Shown here: positions 24,204 through 30,648 of the stretch, one piece after another | Layout: every line of letters begins with the position of its first letter | Position numbering within the stretch: the stretch's first letter is position 1 | Source: Bacillota bacterium | GTDB taxonomy: Bacteria; Bacillota; Clostridia; Christensenellales; Aristaeellaceae | Reading direction: 5' to 3' | Length of the DNA stretch: 30,651 bases | Assembly: GCA_023435435.1 (NCBI GenBank) | Contig: JAEYRW010000202.1 | Coordinates: 1 to 30,651, forward strand | Made by a program: the position numbers and the translations under genes | Notes under the pieces: generated by a model | What the model was told of the DNA's origin: nothing | Seen by the model: only the letters and a program-made list of their open reading frames with translations | Databases searched by the model: none

Positions 24204-25052
24204 TTACAGGTACTTTTCCCGGACGTAGGCCGAGAGCATTTCCTTGTCGAGGAAGGGGGCGATGTCGCTGATGGCCCTGATGCCGTCCTTTTCAATGGCC
24301 CGCTTGGCGAGGGCGCTTAAGTGCTCCTTGCCGAGATACGGCGCGATGCCGTCGAAGTGCCGCAAACCGGTTTTTTCAAACGCCCGATCCGCAAGCTCGG
24401 ACAATGTCTCCTTCGGGATGAACACCGCGAAGTCCTCGATGCCCCGCAAACCGCGCATCTCAAATTTTCGCCGCGCAAGCTCGTCCACGGTTTCCTTGCC
24501 CACAAACGGAGCGAATTCGCCGAAGCTGTCGCCCTGGGCGATCCGGTCGCGGGCGATTTCGTCGAGGAGTTCCCGGTCGGCAAACGGCGCCAGCGCCGCC
24601 AGATTGTCCAGCTTTCCATCCTTTGCCGCGTTGCGCGCCAATTCGTTCACGAGTTCCTGGCTGAGGTAGGGGAGAATTTCCGCGACTTCGGACAAATCCA
24701 CCGTCCGCGCCGCGCCTTCGAACACCTCGTCCGCCTGCTTCGGCTTCAAAATCGGGACGAGCTCCCTGAGCTCCCGCACGGTAATGGCGTTCTCCTCGAG
24801 GTATTCTTTGGTTCGGTCGGCGGCAATCTGCCGGATGAGCTCCGACCTCTCGCCGATCAAATCGTCGATGGATACCCCGAACAGGAGGGCCAAATCCGGC
24901 AGCTTCGAGATGTCGGGCATGGAGTTGCCCCTCTCCCAGTTGGACACCGCCTGAAAGCTGATGCCCATCCGGTCCGCCAGCTCCATCTGGGTCATGTTGC
25001 GCGCCCTGCGCAGTTCGGAAATGCGCCTCCCGATCCGTTCCATGTCAAACAT
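24204..25052 (-). CDS. XRE-family regulator with seven C-terminal helical repeats
   Basis: A 282-residue protein. Residues about 8-62 are an XRE/Cro helix-turn-helix (MTQMELADRMGISFQAVSNW). Residues 98-282 consist of about seven repeats of about 28 residues, with the pattern hydrophobic-A-P-F-L-x-K-E-x-L-x-E-L-A, repeats starting near 98, 127, 154, 180, 208, 236 and 264. They resemble alpha-solenoid units and may bind a protein or peptide. The start at 25052 has AAAGGA eight bases upstream; the ATG at 25061 sits against it. No target or ligand is known. Confidence 0.85.
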   Translation of the reverse strand: MFDMERIGRRISELRRARNMTQMELADRMGISFQAVSNWERGNSMPDISKLPDLALLFGVSIDDLIGERSELIRQIAADRTKEYLEENAITVRELRELVPILKPKQADEVFEGAARTVDLSEVAEILPYLSQELVNELARNAAKDGKLDNLAALAPFADRELLDEIARDRIAQGDSFGEFAPFVGKETVDELARRKFEMRGLRGIEDFAVFIPKETLSELADRAFEKTGLRHFDGIAPYLGKEHLSALAKRAIEKDGIRAISDIAPFLDKEMLSAYVREKYL

Positions 25053-25183
25053 ATGCGTCATCCTTTCCGCGGGGATTCGTTCCCGCGCCTCAAGCGTACC
25101 GCGCGGCGCGCGAAATGCCCAGCATGCGCCGGTTGAATTGCGCTCAAGGGCTGGTTGAGGCCCGCGCGTGTGCCGGAACAGAA

Positions 25184-25213
25184 CAAAAGAAGCCGACGTT
25201 TCCGTTCGGCCTC
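25184..25213 (-). terminator. Terminator of the tRNA operon
   Basis: On the minus strand GAGGCCGAACG (25213-25203), loop GAAA (25202-25199) and CGTCGGCTTC (25198-25189), with one bulged A, then TTTT. The GNRA loop supports stability. Confidence 0.8.
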
Positions 25214-25225
25214 TTTCAAGGAAAG

Positions 25226-25300
25226 TGGCACCTCCATAGGGACTCGAACCCTAGTTTTCGCCGTGAGAGGGCGACGTCTTAACCTCTTGACCATGGAGGC
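25226..25300 (-). tRNA. tRNA-Glu (anticodon CUC)
   Basis: A 75-nt cloverleaf including an encoded CCA. The anticodon loop CTCTCAC gives CUC, reading GAG. The T-loop GGTTCGAGTCC, the D-arm GGTCAAGAGGTTAAGAC and the Glu-typical discriminator G73 agree. The acceptor stem begins GCCTCCA, with a G1-U72 wobble. Confidence 0.93.
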
Positions 25301-25304
25301 ATAT

Positions 25305-25378
25305 TGGCTGCCGAACTAGGATTCGAACCTAGACAATACGAGTCAGAGTCGTAGGTGCTACCATTACACAATTCGGCA
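25305..25378 (-). tRNA. tRNA-Gln (anticodon CUG)
   Basis: A 74-nt cloverleaf including CCA. Acceptor stem TGCCGAA/TTCGGCA, anticodon loop CTCTGAC giving CUG for CAG codons, T-loop GGTTCGAATCC. It precedes tRNA-Glu by four bases in one transcript. Confidence 0.93.
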
Positions 25379-25425
25379 TCATTTCGTCGTAGGGCTTACT
25401 GACTCGCGCCCGACCGACGAATGAT

Positions 25426-25454
25426 ATTATACATGAATCCGGGACCCTTGTCAA
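25426..25454 (-). promoter_or_regulatory. Consensus promoter of the tRNA operon
   Basis: On the minus strand TTGACA (25454-25449), 17-bp spacer and TATAAT (25431-25426), a full consensus sigma-70-type promoter. Confidence 0.92.
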
Positions 25455-25509
25455 CTGCTTTTTTCGCGTTTTTTCGACGGGCATACGGAGCGGCCCGCCG
25501 GCCAAACGC

Positions 25510-25606
25510 CGCCCCAAACGCGGGATTTGAAACCACATGCGGCGGAAACTTCGCGGATGTTCCCGCGCACTCCGACGCATTCTGATTTCTTCCCGCGTTT
25601 GGGGCG
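25510..25606. repeat. 97-bp element with perfect 16-bp terminal inverted repeats
   Basis: 25510-25525 is exactly complementary to 25591-25606 (arm core GCCCCAAACGCGGGA). The 65-base interior has nested stems (ATGCG with CGCAT; CGCGG with CCGCG). It lies between the methyltransferase stop and the tRNA promoter. There is no T-run, so a simple terminator is unlikely. A MITE-like insertion, a cruciform-forming site or a processed RNA end are possible. No target-site duplication was seen. Confidence 0.6.
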
Positions 25607-25617
25607 TTGCCGGTCGT

Positions 25618-26415
25618 TTACGGCTTCATTGCCCAGATGGTCGCGCGGAACGTGCCCTCGGTGAGGGGTTCCGGCAGCGGTTCGTCGGTGAAGTTGCGGT
25701 AAGCGGCCTCGATCTCGAGCCCCGCGCCGCGAATCCATTCGTAGACCTGCTTTTGCGTCGGGATGTGCTTGCGCATCAGTCGCGGCACAATGAACCGTTC
25801 GCTGTTGTTGGTTGTGAATTCCGTGTGGCTCGCGCCCGCGCAGATTTGTGTCACCGAATCGTAAATGCTCCCGTAAAAGCACGAGCGGCCTACCGTTCCC
25901 ATATCGTCCGTGTACTCATTTTCTCCGTGCCCATTGGGATTGTGAAAGACGGACGCCGGATCGAAGTGCAGGTCGAAGTCCAGAAACAGATGTCCGCCGG
26001 GCTTCAGCGCCTGGGCCGCCTTTCCGATGAACAGCTTCTGGGACTCCCTGTAGTCCATGTCGGATTCGATGTTGATGAGCAGGTTCCCCGCGAACACCAC
26101 CACGTCGAACCCTTCGCCCCAGTCGCCCGCCTCCGCTTTCATTTGGTAGCAGCGCAGGTTCGGGATTCCGCGCGCCTTCCGGTAGCAGTTGATGAGCATA
26201 TGCGCGTCCCCGTCGAAGCCCGTCACATCGTAACCCGCCTGGGCGAGGGGGATCGCGATCCGCCCGCCGCCGCACGCGATTTCAAGAAGCCGCGCGCCGT
26301 GGAGGATACCCTGCTCCTTCAGAATATGCAGAAGGAACTCCGTATCCGTCGTCCAGGTTTCCGCGCTCTCATACCAATGGGCATACCAATGCCTTGCGAT
26401 GTATTCAAAATCCAA
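25618..26415 (-). CDS. Class I SAM-dependent methyltransferase
   Basis: A 265-residue methyltransferase with SAM-binding motif I LLEIACGGGR (43-52), the acidic residue after strand 2 (TGFDGD) and motif II-like DVVVFAGNLL, in the order of a Rossmann-fold enzyme. It is not an Erm- or Cfr-type rRNA methylase by these motifs; the substrate is unknown. The start is a TTG at 26415, seven bases after GGGAGG; upstream in the same frame is the stop codon of a 15-residue leader ORF. That ribosome-binding site can be paired off by a segment 13 bases upstream, so translation is likely controlled by the leader. Confidence 0.86.
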   Translation of the reverse strand: MDFEYIARHWYAHWYESAETWTTDTEFLLHILKEQGILHGARLLEIACGGGRIAIPLAQAGYDVTGFDGDAHMLINCYRKARGIPNLRCYQMKAEAGDWGEGFDVVVFAGNLLINIESDMDYRESQKLFIGKAAQALKPGGHLFLDFDLHFDPASVFHNPNGHGENEYTDDMGTVGRSCFYGSIYDSVTQICAGASHTEFTTNNSERFIVPRLMRKHIPTQKQVYEWIRGAGLEIEAAYRNFTDEPLPEPLTEGTFRATIWAMKP

Positions 26416-26422
26416 AATGAGT

Positions 26423-26464
26423 CCTCCCAGTCTGCGGGAGGGTTAAAGTATCGTCGCCCTCCCG
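26423..26464 (-). promoter_or_regulatory. Mutually exclusive hairpins controlling the methyltransferase ribosome-binding site
   Basis: Three RNA segments can be read on the minus strand. Segment 1, CGGGAGGG (26464-26457), lies in leader codons 9-12. Segment 2, CCCTCCCG (26442-26435), follows the leader stop codon. Segment 3, GGGAGG (26428-26423), is the methyltransferase Shine-Dalgarno. Segments 1 and 2 pair over 8 bp; 2 and 3 pair over 6 bp. Only one pairing can form, so a ribosome on the leader can change access to the start. Confidence 0.65.
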
Positions 26465-26490
26465 GTAAAAACGGCGATTGCGTACTTCAT
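26443..26490 (-). CDS. Putative 15-residue leader peptide of the methyltransferase
   Basis: An ORF encoding MKYAIAVFTGRATIL, starting at ATG 26490 ten bases after GAAAGGAG and ending at TAA. It lies between a good promoter and the methyltransferase. Residues I5-A6-V7-F8 resemble the IAVV stalling motif at the same positions of the ErmA leader peptide (known to stall ribosomes with macrolides) and IFVI of the ErmC leader. The resemblance is short and may be chance. Its codons 9-12 contain the RNA segment that competes with the methyltransferase ribosome-binding site. Confidence 0.6.
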   Translation of the reverse strand: MKYAIAVFTGRATIL

Positions 26491-26527
26491 ATTTAAATGG
26501 CTCCTTTCTCAAATACAGTCCGCTTTT

Positions 26528-26556
26528 ATCATAACACGGCGGAAACGCGTGCGCAA
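26528..26556 (-). promoter_or_regulatory. Promoter of the leader-methyltransferase transcript
   Basis: On the minus strand TTGCGC (26556-26551), 17-bp spacer, TATGAT (26533-26528). The transcript would start about 30 bases before the leader ATG. Confidence 0.7.
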
Positions 26557-26604
26557 TCTTTTCTCGTTTTTTTCGCAAAAAGAGTGTCGGGATGTGCCAA
26601 AATA

Positions 26605-26627
26605 TGTGCGCGCACACGAATCATTCG
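26605..26627. promoter_or_regulatory. Adjacent palindromes in the divergent intergenic region
   Basis: TGTGCGCGCACA (26605-26616) is a perfect palindrome and is followed directly by CGAAT-C-ATTCG (26617-26627). They lie between the methyltransferase promoter and the HPr-like gene. They could be regulator sites; no regulator can be named. Confidence 0.35.
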
Positions 26628-26698
26628 TCTTTAAATGTTGGTAAATGATACTCCGGCGCTAGAAACCTTCATATAGTAATTATAGAATCAAGTCAGAC

Positions 26699-26712
26699 GC
26701 CGCACGTGCGGC
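26699..26712. promoter_or_regulatory. 14-bp palindrome before the HPr-like gene
   Basis: GCCGCACGTGCGGC is a perfect palindrome ending 20 bases before the chosen start codon. It could be an operator or a 5'-end hairpin close to the ribosome-binding site. AT-rich TATAGT (26672) and TATAGA (26681) are possible -10 boxes, without good -35 boxes. Confidence 0.4.
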
Positions 26713-26732
26713 AGGATGTGGAGATGAAGAAC

Positions 26733-26963
26733 ATGCGAGCCGTGAACATCAAGCTCAGTCTGGCCGAGAACGTGAAGAGCTTCGTCAATATCGCCAACCG
26801 GTACCCCTACGATATTGACCTTCGCGTCGGTCGCCACGTGGTGGACGGCAAATCCATATTGGGGATATTCAGCCTGGATTTGTCAAAGCCCATCACCCTC
26901 GAGGTGTACGCCGACAGCTGCGACGATCTCATGGACGAGATCAAACCCTTCATCATCGGTTGA
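26733..26963 (+). CDS. HPr/Crh-like protein without the phosphocarrier histidine
   Basis: A 76-residue HPr-fold protein. S41 in GKSILGIFSL matches regulatory Ser46 of HPr (KSIMGVMSL). By direct alignment the position of catalytic His15 is a leucine near residue 10 and Arg17 is a glutamate, so it cannot carry PTS phosphate. That resembles Crh of Bacillus, which also lacks His15 and acts with CcpA after Ser46 phosphorylation. Related HPr-like proteins are common in Clostridia but unstudied. The start at 26733 has GGAG nine bases upstream; 26724, with AGGA seven bases upstream, is an alternative. No PTS genes are near. Confidence 0.82.
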   Translation: MRAVNIKLSLAENVKSFVNIANRYPYDIDLRVGRHVVDGKSILGIFSLDLSKPITLEVYADSCDDLMDEIKPFIIG

Positions 26964-26971
26964 GGACGCGC

Positions 26972-27000
26972 AAAGGGGACCGCTTCAAGCGGTCCCCTTT
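26972..27000. terminator. Terminator between the HPr-like gene and uppP
   Basis: AAAGGGGACCGC (26972-26983) pairs perfectly with GCGGTCCCCTTT (26989-27000) around TTCAA. TTTCGTTT follows on the plus side. It lies between convergent genes. Confidence 0.82.
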
Positions 27001-27011
27001 CGTTTGCCCTC

Positions 27012-27833
27012 TTACGCCATGAACCCCTTGATGAGGTACTTGTCGATGAGCAGGTACGTACCCAGAAGGAACGTGTACAGCGCGAACCAGTTGAGGCTGA
27101 TGCGCCGGACGACCCAAAGCATGAGCTTGATGGCCAGAAACCCAAACACCGCCGCCGCAGCCACGCCCACGAGGATGGCGCCCGTCGAGATGGCAGCCTC
27201 CGGCGACGCGGCGGCCGCCGCGTCCGGGAAGAGCAGGTCCTTGGCCTGCAGGGCCACCGAGCCCAGAATCGCCGGAATGGACATGAGGAACGCGAAGTCC
27301 GCCGCACGCTTCCGGGTCAGTCCGCTGGCGAGGCCCCCCGTGATGGTGCTGCCCGAGCGGGAAAGTCCGGGGAGGATGGCGACGGCCTGCATGACGCCCA
27401 TCACCGCCGCGTCTACCCAGGTCACTTCCTTGTGATATTTTCTCTGCAAGCGCCGCTGGTTGCCGATGAAGTTTCCGGCGACGAGCACGATGGAGGTCAG
27501 ATAGAACGACCAGACGATGAACTTGCCCTCGAATACGTCGCTGAAGTTGATGGTGAGCGCCGCGATCACCGCCGGGATGGTGGCGAGCACGAGCCACTTG
27601 AGCTCCGATTCCACCGGATGCAGAATCATGTTCAGAATTCTGCGCCAGTAGACGACAAAAACCGCCAGCAGCGTGCCCAGATGCAGAAGCACGTCCAGCA
27701 TCAGCAGCTTGTCGGCCTCCGCCGAAATGCCGAATGCCTTTTGAAGAATCATCAGGTGCCCCGACGAGCTGACCGGCAAAAACTCGGTCAGTCCCTGCAC
27801 CATCCCCAGGATAAACGACTGAATCACCGTCAA
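27012..27833 (-). CDS. uppP: Undecaprenyl-diphosphatase
   Basis: A 273-residue membrane enzyme of the BacA family. It removes one phosphate from undecaprenyl diphosphate outside the membrane to recycle the lipid carrier for peptidoglycan; extra copies give bacitracin resistance. The two family motifs are GLTEFLPVSSSGHL (14-27, with E17 and H26) and PGLSRSGST (155-163, with R159). The start is a TTG at 27833 after GGGGGTGG, giving the normal N-terminus MTVIQSFILG. It lies after the leuS terminator and has no clear promoter of its own. Confidence 0.94.
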   Translation of the reverse strand: MTVIQSFILGMVQGLTEFLPVSSSGHLMILQKAFGISAEADKLLMLDVLLHLGTLLAVFVVYWRRILNMILHPVESELKWLVLATIPAVIAALTINFSDVFEGKFIVWSFYLTSIVLVAGNFIGNQRRLQRKYHKEVTWVDAAVMGVMQAVAILPGLSRSGSTITGGLASGLTRKRAADFAFLMSIPAILGSVALQAKDLLFPDAAAAASPEAAISTGAILVGVAAAAVFGFLAIKLMLWVVRRISLNWFALYTFLLGTYLLIDKYLIKGFMA

Positions 27834-27873
27834 GCGACCACCCCCGGTTTATGGATATGCTTAAAAAAATGGG

Positions 27874-27912
27874 AAAACCCCGGGCGGAACCGGAATTCCA
27901 ATGCCACCCGGG
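27874..27912 (-). terminator. Terminator of leuS
   Basis: On the minus strand CCCGGGTGG (27912-27904) pairs with CCGCCCGGG (27887-27879), one G-U pair, followed by GTTTT. An inner GGAATTCC palindrome is in the loop. Confidence 0.78.
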
Positions 27913-27923
27913 ATAGAATAGCA

Positions 27924-30338
27924 CTAAACGACGATGTTGACAAGCCGTCCCGGCACGTAAATCAGCTTTTTCACCTTGCGCCCGTCGATGGCCTTCAGAA
28001 CTTCCTCGATTTCCATGAAGTAGTCACCCGCCTCCGGCACCGCCAGGGACGTGGGCACCTCGAGCCGGCCGCGCAGCTTTCCGTTGATCTGAAGCGCGAT
28101 CTCCACGGACTCCTTCACCAGCGCCTTCTCGTCGCAGACGGGCCACGGCTTCTTCGCCAGCTCGCCGCCGAACCCGCACAGCTCGTTGATCTCCTCAGTG
28201 ACGTGGGGCGCAACGGGGTTCAGAAGCTGGATGAGAATCTTCATCTCGCCGCGGGTCACCTGTCCCTTGGCGTAGAAAGCGTTGACCAGGCTCATCATCT
28301 GCGCGATGGCGGTGTTGTACTTCATGCGCTCGTAGTCCTCGGTGACCTTCCTGACGGCAAAGTTCACGTCGTAGGCCATGTCTTTCGAGACGGCCTCGCC
28401 CTCGTTCATCATCTCCATGAGCTTCCACACCCGGTCGAGGAATCTGCGGCAGCCCCGCGCGCCCTCGGTGGACCACGGAATCTCCTGGTCGAACGCGCCC
28501 ATGAACATCTCGTAGAGGCGGAACGCGTCCGCGCCCAGTTCCGAGACGATCTCGTCGGGGTTGACGACATTGCCGCGGGATTTGGACATCTTCTCGCCGT
28601 CCGCGCCCAGAATCATGCCGTGGCTGGTGCGCTTTGCGTACGGTTCAGGCGTGGGCACGTAACCCTGGTCGTAGAGGAAGCGGTGCCAGAACCGGGAATA
28701 CAGAAGGTGCAGCGTCGTGTGCTCCATGCCGCCGTTGTACCAGTCGATGGGCAGCCAGTATTTCAGCTCCTCCATGGACGCGAATTCATCGTCGTCATGG
28801 GGGTCGATGTACCGGAGGAAGTACCAGCTGGAGCCCGCCCACTGGGGCATTGTGTCCGTTTCGCGCTTGGCCGGGCCGCCGCAGTGGGGGCAGGTGGTGT
28901 TCACCCAGTCGGTCATGGCCGCCAAGGGACTTTCGCCGTTGTCAGTGGGCATGTAGCTTTCCACCTCGGGGAGCCTGAGGGGCAGCTCTCCATACGGAAC
29001 CGGCACCCAGCCGCACTTTTCGCAGTTCACCAGCGGGATGGGCTCGCCCCAATACCTCTGGCGGGAGAACACCCAGTCGCGGAGTTTAAAGTTGACCTTC
29101 TTGTGGCCCAGTCCCTTTTCCGCGAGCCACTCGGTGATGGCCTTCTTGGCGTCCGCCACCTTCATGCCGTCGAGGAACTGGGAATTGACCATGACGCCGT
29201 CCGCGATGTCGGTGTACGCCGCGTCCATGACGTTTCCGCCCGCCACCACCTCGACGATGGGCAGATCGAATTTCTTGGCGAATTCCCAGTCGCGCTCGTC
29301 ATGGGCGGGGACGGCCATGATGGCCCCGGTGCCGTAGCCCATGAGCACATAATCGGAAACCCATACGGGGATTTCCTTGCCATTGACCGGATTGACGGCC
29401 GCGATGCCCTCGATGGCGACGCCCGTCTTTTCCTTGTTGAGCTCCGTGCGCTCGAAGTCGCTCTTGCGTGCCGCCGCCTCGCGGTATTCGGCGATGGCGC
29501 CGTAATTGGTGATCTTGTCCTTGTGCGCGTCAATGAGCGGATGCTCCGGTGACATGACCATGTACGTCGCGCCGAACAGCGTGTCCGGGCGAGTGGTGTA
29601 GACGGTGAGCGTGTCGCCGGTGGTGAGGGTGAAGTCCACCTCCGCGCCCTCCGAGCGGCCGATCCAGTTTCTCTGCTGGGTCTTGACGCGCTCGATGAAG
29701 TCCACCTCGTCCAGCCCGTCCAGCAGCTTCTGGGCGTACTCGGTAATTTTCAGCATCCACTGGGACTTGACCCGCCGCACGACCTCGCCGCCGCAGCGCT
29801 CGCAAACGCCGCCCACGACCTCCTCGTTGGCCAGCCCGACTTTACAGCTGGTGCAGAAGTTGATGGGCATCTCGAGCTTGTAAGCCAGTCCCGCCTCGAA
29901 CAGCTTCAGGAAGATCCACTGGGTCCACTTGTAGTATTTCGGGTCGGTGGTGGCGATTTCCCGGTCGTAGTCGAAGGAGAAGCCCAGCTTTTTGAGCTGC
30001 GAACGGAACCGCGCGATGTTGTCGTGGGTGACGATGGCCGGATGAATGTGGTTTTTGATGGCGTAGTTCTCCGTCGGCAGGCCGAACGAGTCGTAGCCGA
30101 TGGGGAAGAGGACATTGTAGCCCTCCATCCGCCGCTTCCGCGCGATGATGTCCATGGCGGTGTTCGAACGCGGATGCCCCACGTGCAGCCCCGCCCCGGA
30201 GGGGTATGGGAACTCGATCAGGGGATAAAACTTGGGCTTCGCGTGGCTCTTCTCGGCGGCAAAGGCGTGGGTTTCCTCCCAATGCCGCTGCCACTTGGTC
30301 TCGATCCCATCCGGGTTATAAATCGGTATGTTCTTCAT
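27924..30338 (-). CDS. leuS: Leucyl-tRNA synthetase
   Basis: An 804-residue class Ia synthetase that charges tRNA-Leu. The ATP-site motif HVGH (52-55, in GAGLHVGHPRSN) and KMSKS (583-587) are intact. The editing domain contains the typical TTRPDTLFGATY and the HDERDWEFA block. Cys pairs FCTSC/CERC and CEKC/CPHC form probable zinc ribbons. The start at 30338 follows GGAGGGG; the open frame extends further upstream across the T-box but has no initiation signal there. Expression is governed by the T-box leader and consensus promoter upstream. Confidence 0.96.
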   Translation of the reverse strand: MKNIPIYNPDGIETKWQRHWEETHAFAAEKSHAKPKFYPLIEFPYPSGAGLHVGHPRSNTAMDIIARKRRMEGYNVLFPIGYDSFGLPTENYAIKNHIHPAIVTHDNIARFRSQLKKLGFSFDYDREIATTDPKYYKWTQWIFLKLFEAGLAYKLEMPINFCTSCKVGLANEEVVGGVCERCGGEVVRRVKSQWMLKITEYAQKLLDGLDEVDFIERVKTQQRNWIGRSEGAEVDFTLTTGDTLTVYTTRPDTLFGATYMVMSPEHPLIDAHKDKITNYGAIAEYREAAARKSDFERTELNKEKTGVAIEGIAAVNPVNGKEIPVWVSDYVLMGYGTGAIMAVPAHDERDWEFAKKFDLPIVEVVAGGNVMDAAYTDIADGVMVNSQFLDGMKVADAKKAITEWLAEKGLGHKKVNFKLRDWVFSRQRYWGEPIPLVNCEKCGWVPVPYGELPLRLPEVESYMPTDNGESPLAAMTDWVNTTCPHCGGPAKRETDTMPQWAGSSWYFLRYIDPHDDDEFASMEELKYWLPIDWYNGGMEHTTLHLLYSRFWHRFLYDQGYVPTPEPYAKRTSHGMILGADGEKMSKSRGNVVNPDEIVSELGADAFRLYEMFMGAFDQEIPWSTEGARGCRRFLDRVWKLMEMMNEGEAVSKDMAYDVNFAVRKVTEDYERMKYNTAIAQMMSLVNAFYAKGQVTRGEMKILIQLLNPVAPHVTEEINELCGFGGELAKKPWPVCDEKALVKESVEIALQINGKLRGRLEVPTSLAVPEAGDYFMEIEEVLKAIDGRKVKKLIYVPGRLVNIVV

Positions 30339-30350
30339 GTCCGCCCCTCC

Positions 30351-30564
30351 AATAGAATAAGCCTCCCGTCCCCACAGAGACGGAAGGCATGCCTTTCGCG
30401 GTACCACTCTCATTGGCCCTCTCGGACCCACTTGACGCCCTGTATCGGGAGCACCCGTCCGTCGGAACGCTCCGGGACGAGTTCGGCACCGCCGCGCTCC
30501 CGCCTTCGCACCAACCGGCGGTTCTCTGAAGCGCGCATCTCGCCTAGTACTTCCCATCATTGCT
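30351..30564 (-). promoter_or_regulatory. T-box riboswitch of leuS, specifier codon CUC (Leu)
   Basis: The conserved antiterminator sequence GTGGTACCGCG is at 30407-30397 on the minus strand. A terminator helix (30388-30361) follows, then a T-rich tail (30360-30351). Stem I contains the AGAGA element near 30526 and the GGTTGGTG loop. The likely specifier is CUC at 30481-30479 after GCCGAA. Uncharged tRNA-Leu would favour antitermination and raise leuS expression. Confidence 0.93.
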
Positions 30565-30570
30565 TTTCTG

Positions 30571-30599
30571 ATTATAAGGCCCCAAATCCCGCTTGTCAA
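30571..30599 (-). promoter_or_regulatory. Consensus promoter of the leuS T-box
   Basis: On the minus strand TTGACA (30599-30594), 17-bp spacer and TATAAT (30576-30571). Confidence 0.92.
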
Positions 30600-30629
30600 G
30601 CGCGCACGCGCTAAAAAGAGGGGAGGACG

Positions 30630-30648
30630 CCGGGGGCGCCGCCCCCGG
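30630..30648. repeat. GC-rich hairpin at the right end
   Basis: CCGGGGGC (30630-30637) pairs perfectly with GCCCCCGG (30641-30648) around GCC. Read on the minus strand it resembles the left-end sequence (both have CCGGGGG followed by GCGCCCCC). It could terminate a gene beyond the window, since TTTTT follows 13 bases later on the minus strand. Confidence 0.5.

Noticed and set aside
25618..26415. Calling the methyltransferase an Erm or Cfr resistance enzyme
   Set aside because: The erm-like leader made this tempting, but the protein lacks the Erm NPPY-type motif and Cfr radical-SAM cysteines; only a generic class I fold is supported.
26405..26617. 70-codon minus-strand frame overlapping the methyltransferase leader
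   Set aside because: It starts upstream of the promoter and lacks a ribosome-binding site; the short leader ORF in another frame has one.
27432..29552. 706-codon plus-strand open frame opposite uppP and leuS
   Set aside because: Shadow frame covering parts of two real genes and their terminator.
30339..30599. N-terminal extension of leuS to position 30599
   Set aside because: It would translate the T-box leader and begins inside the promoter; no ribosome-binding site.
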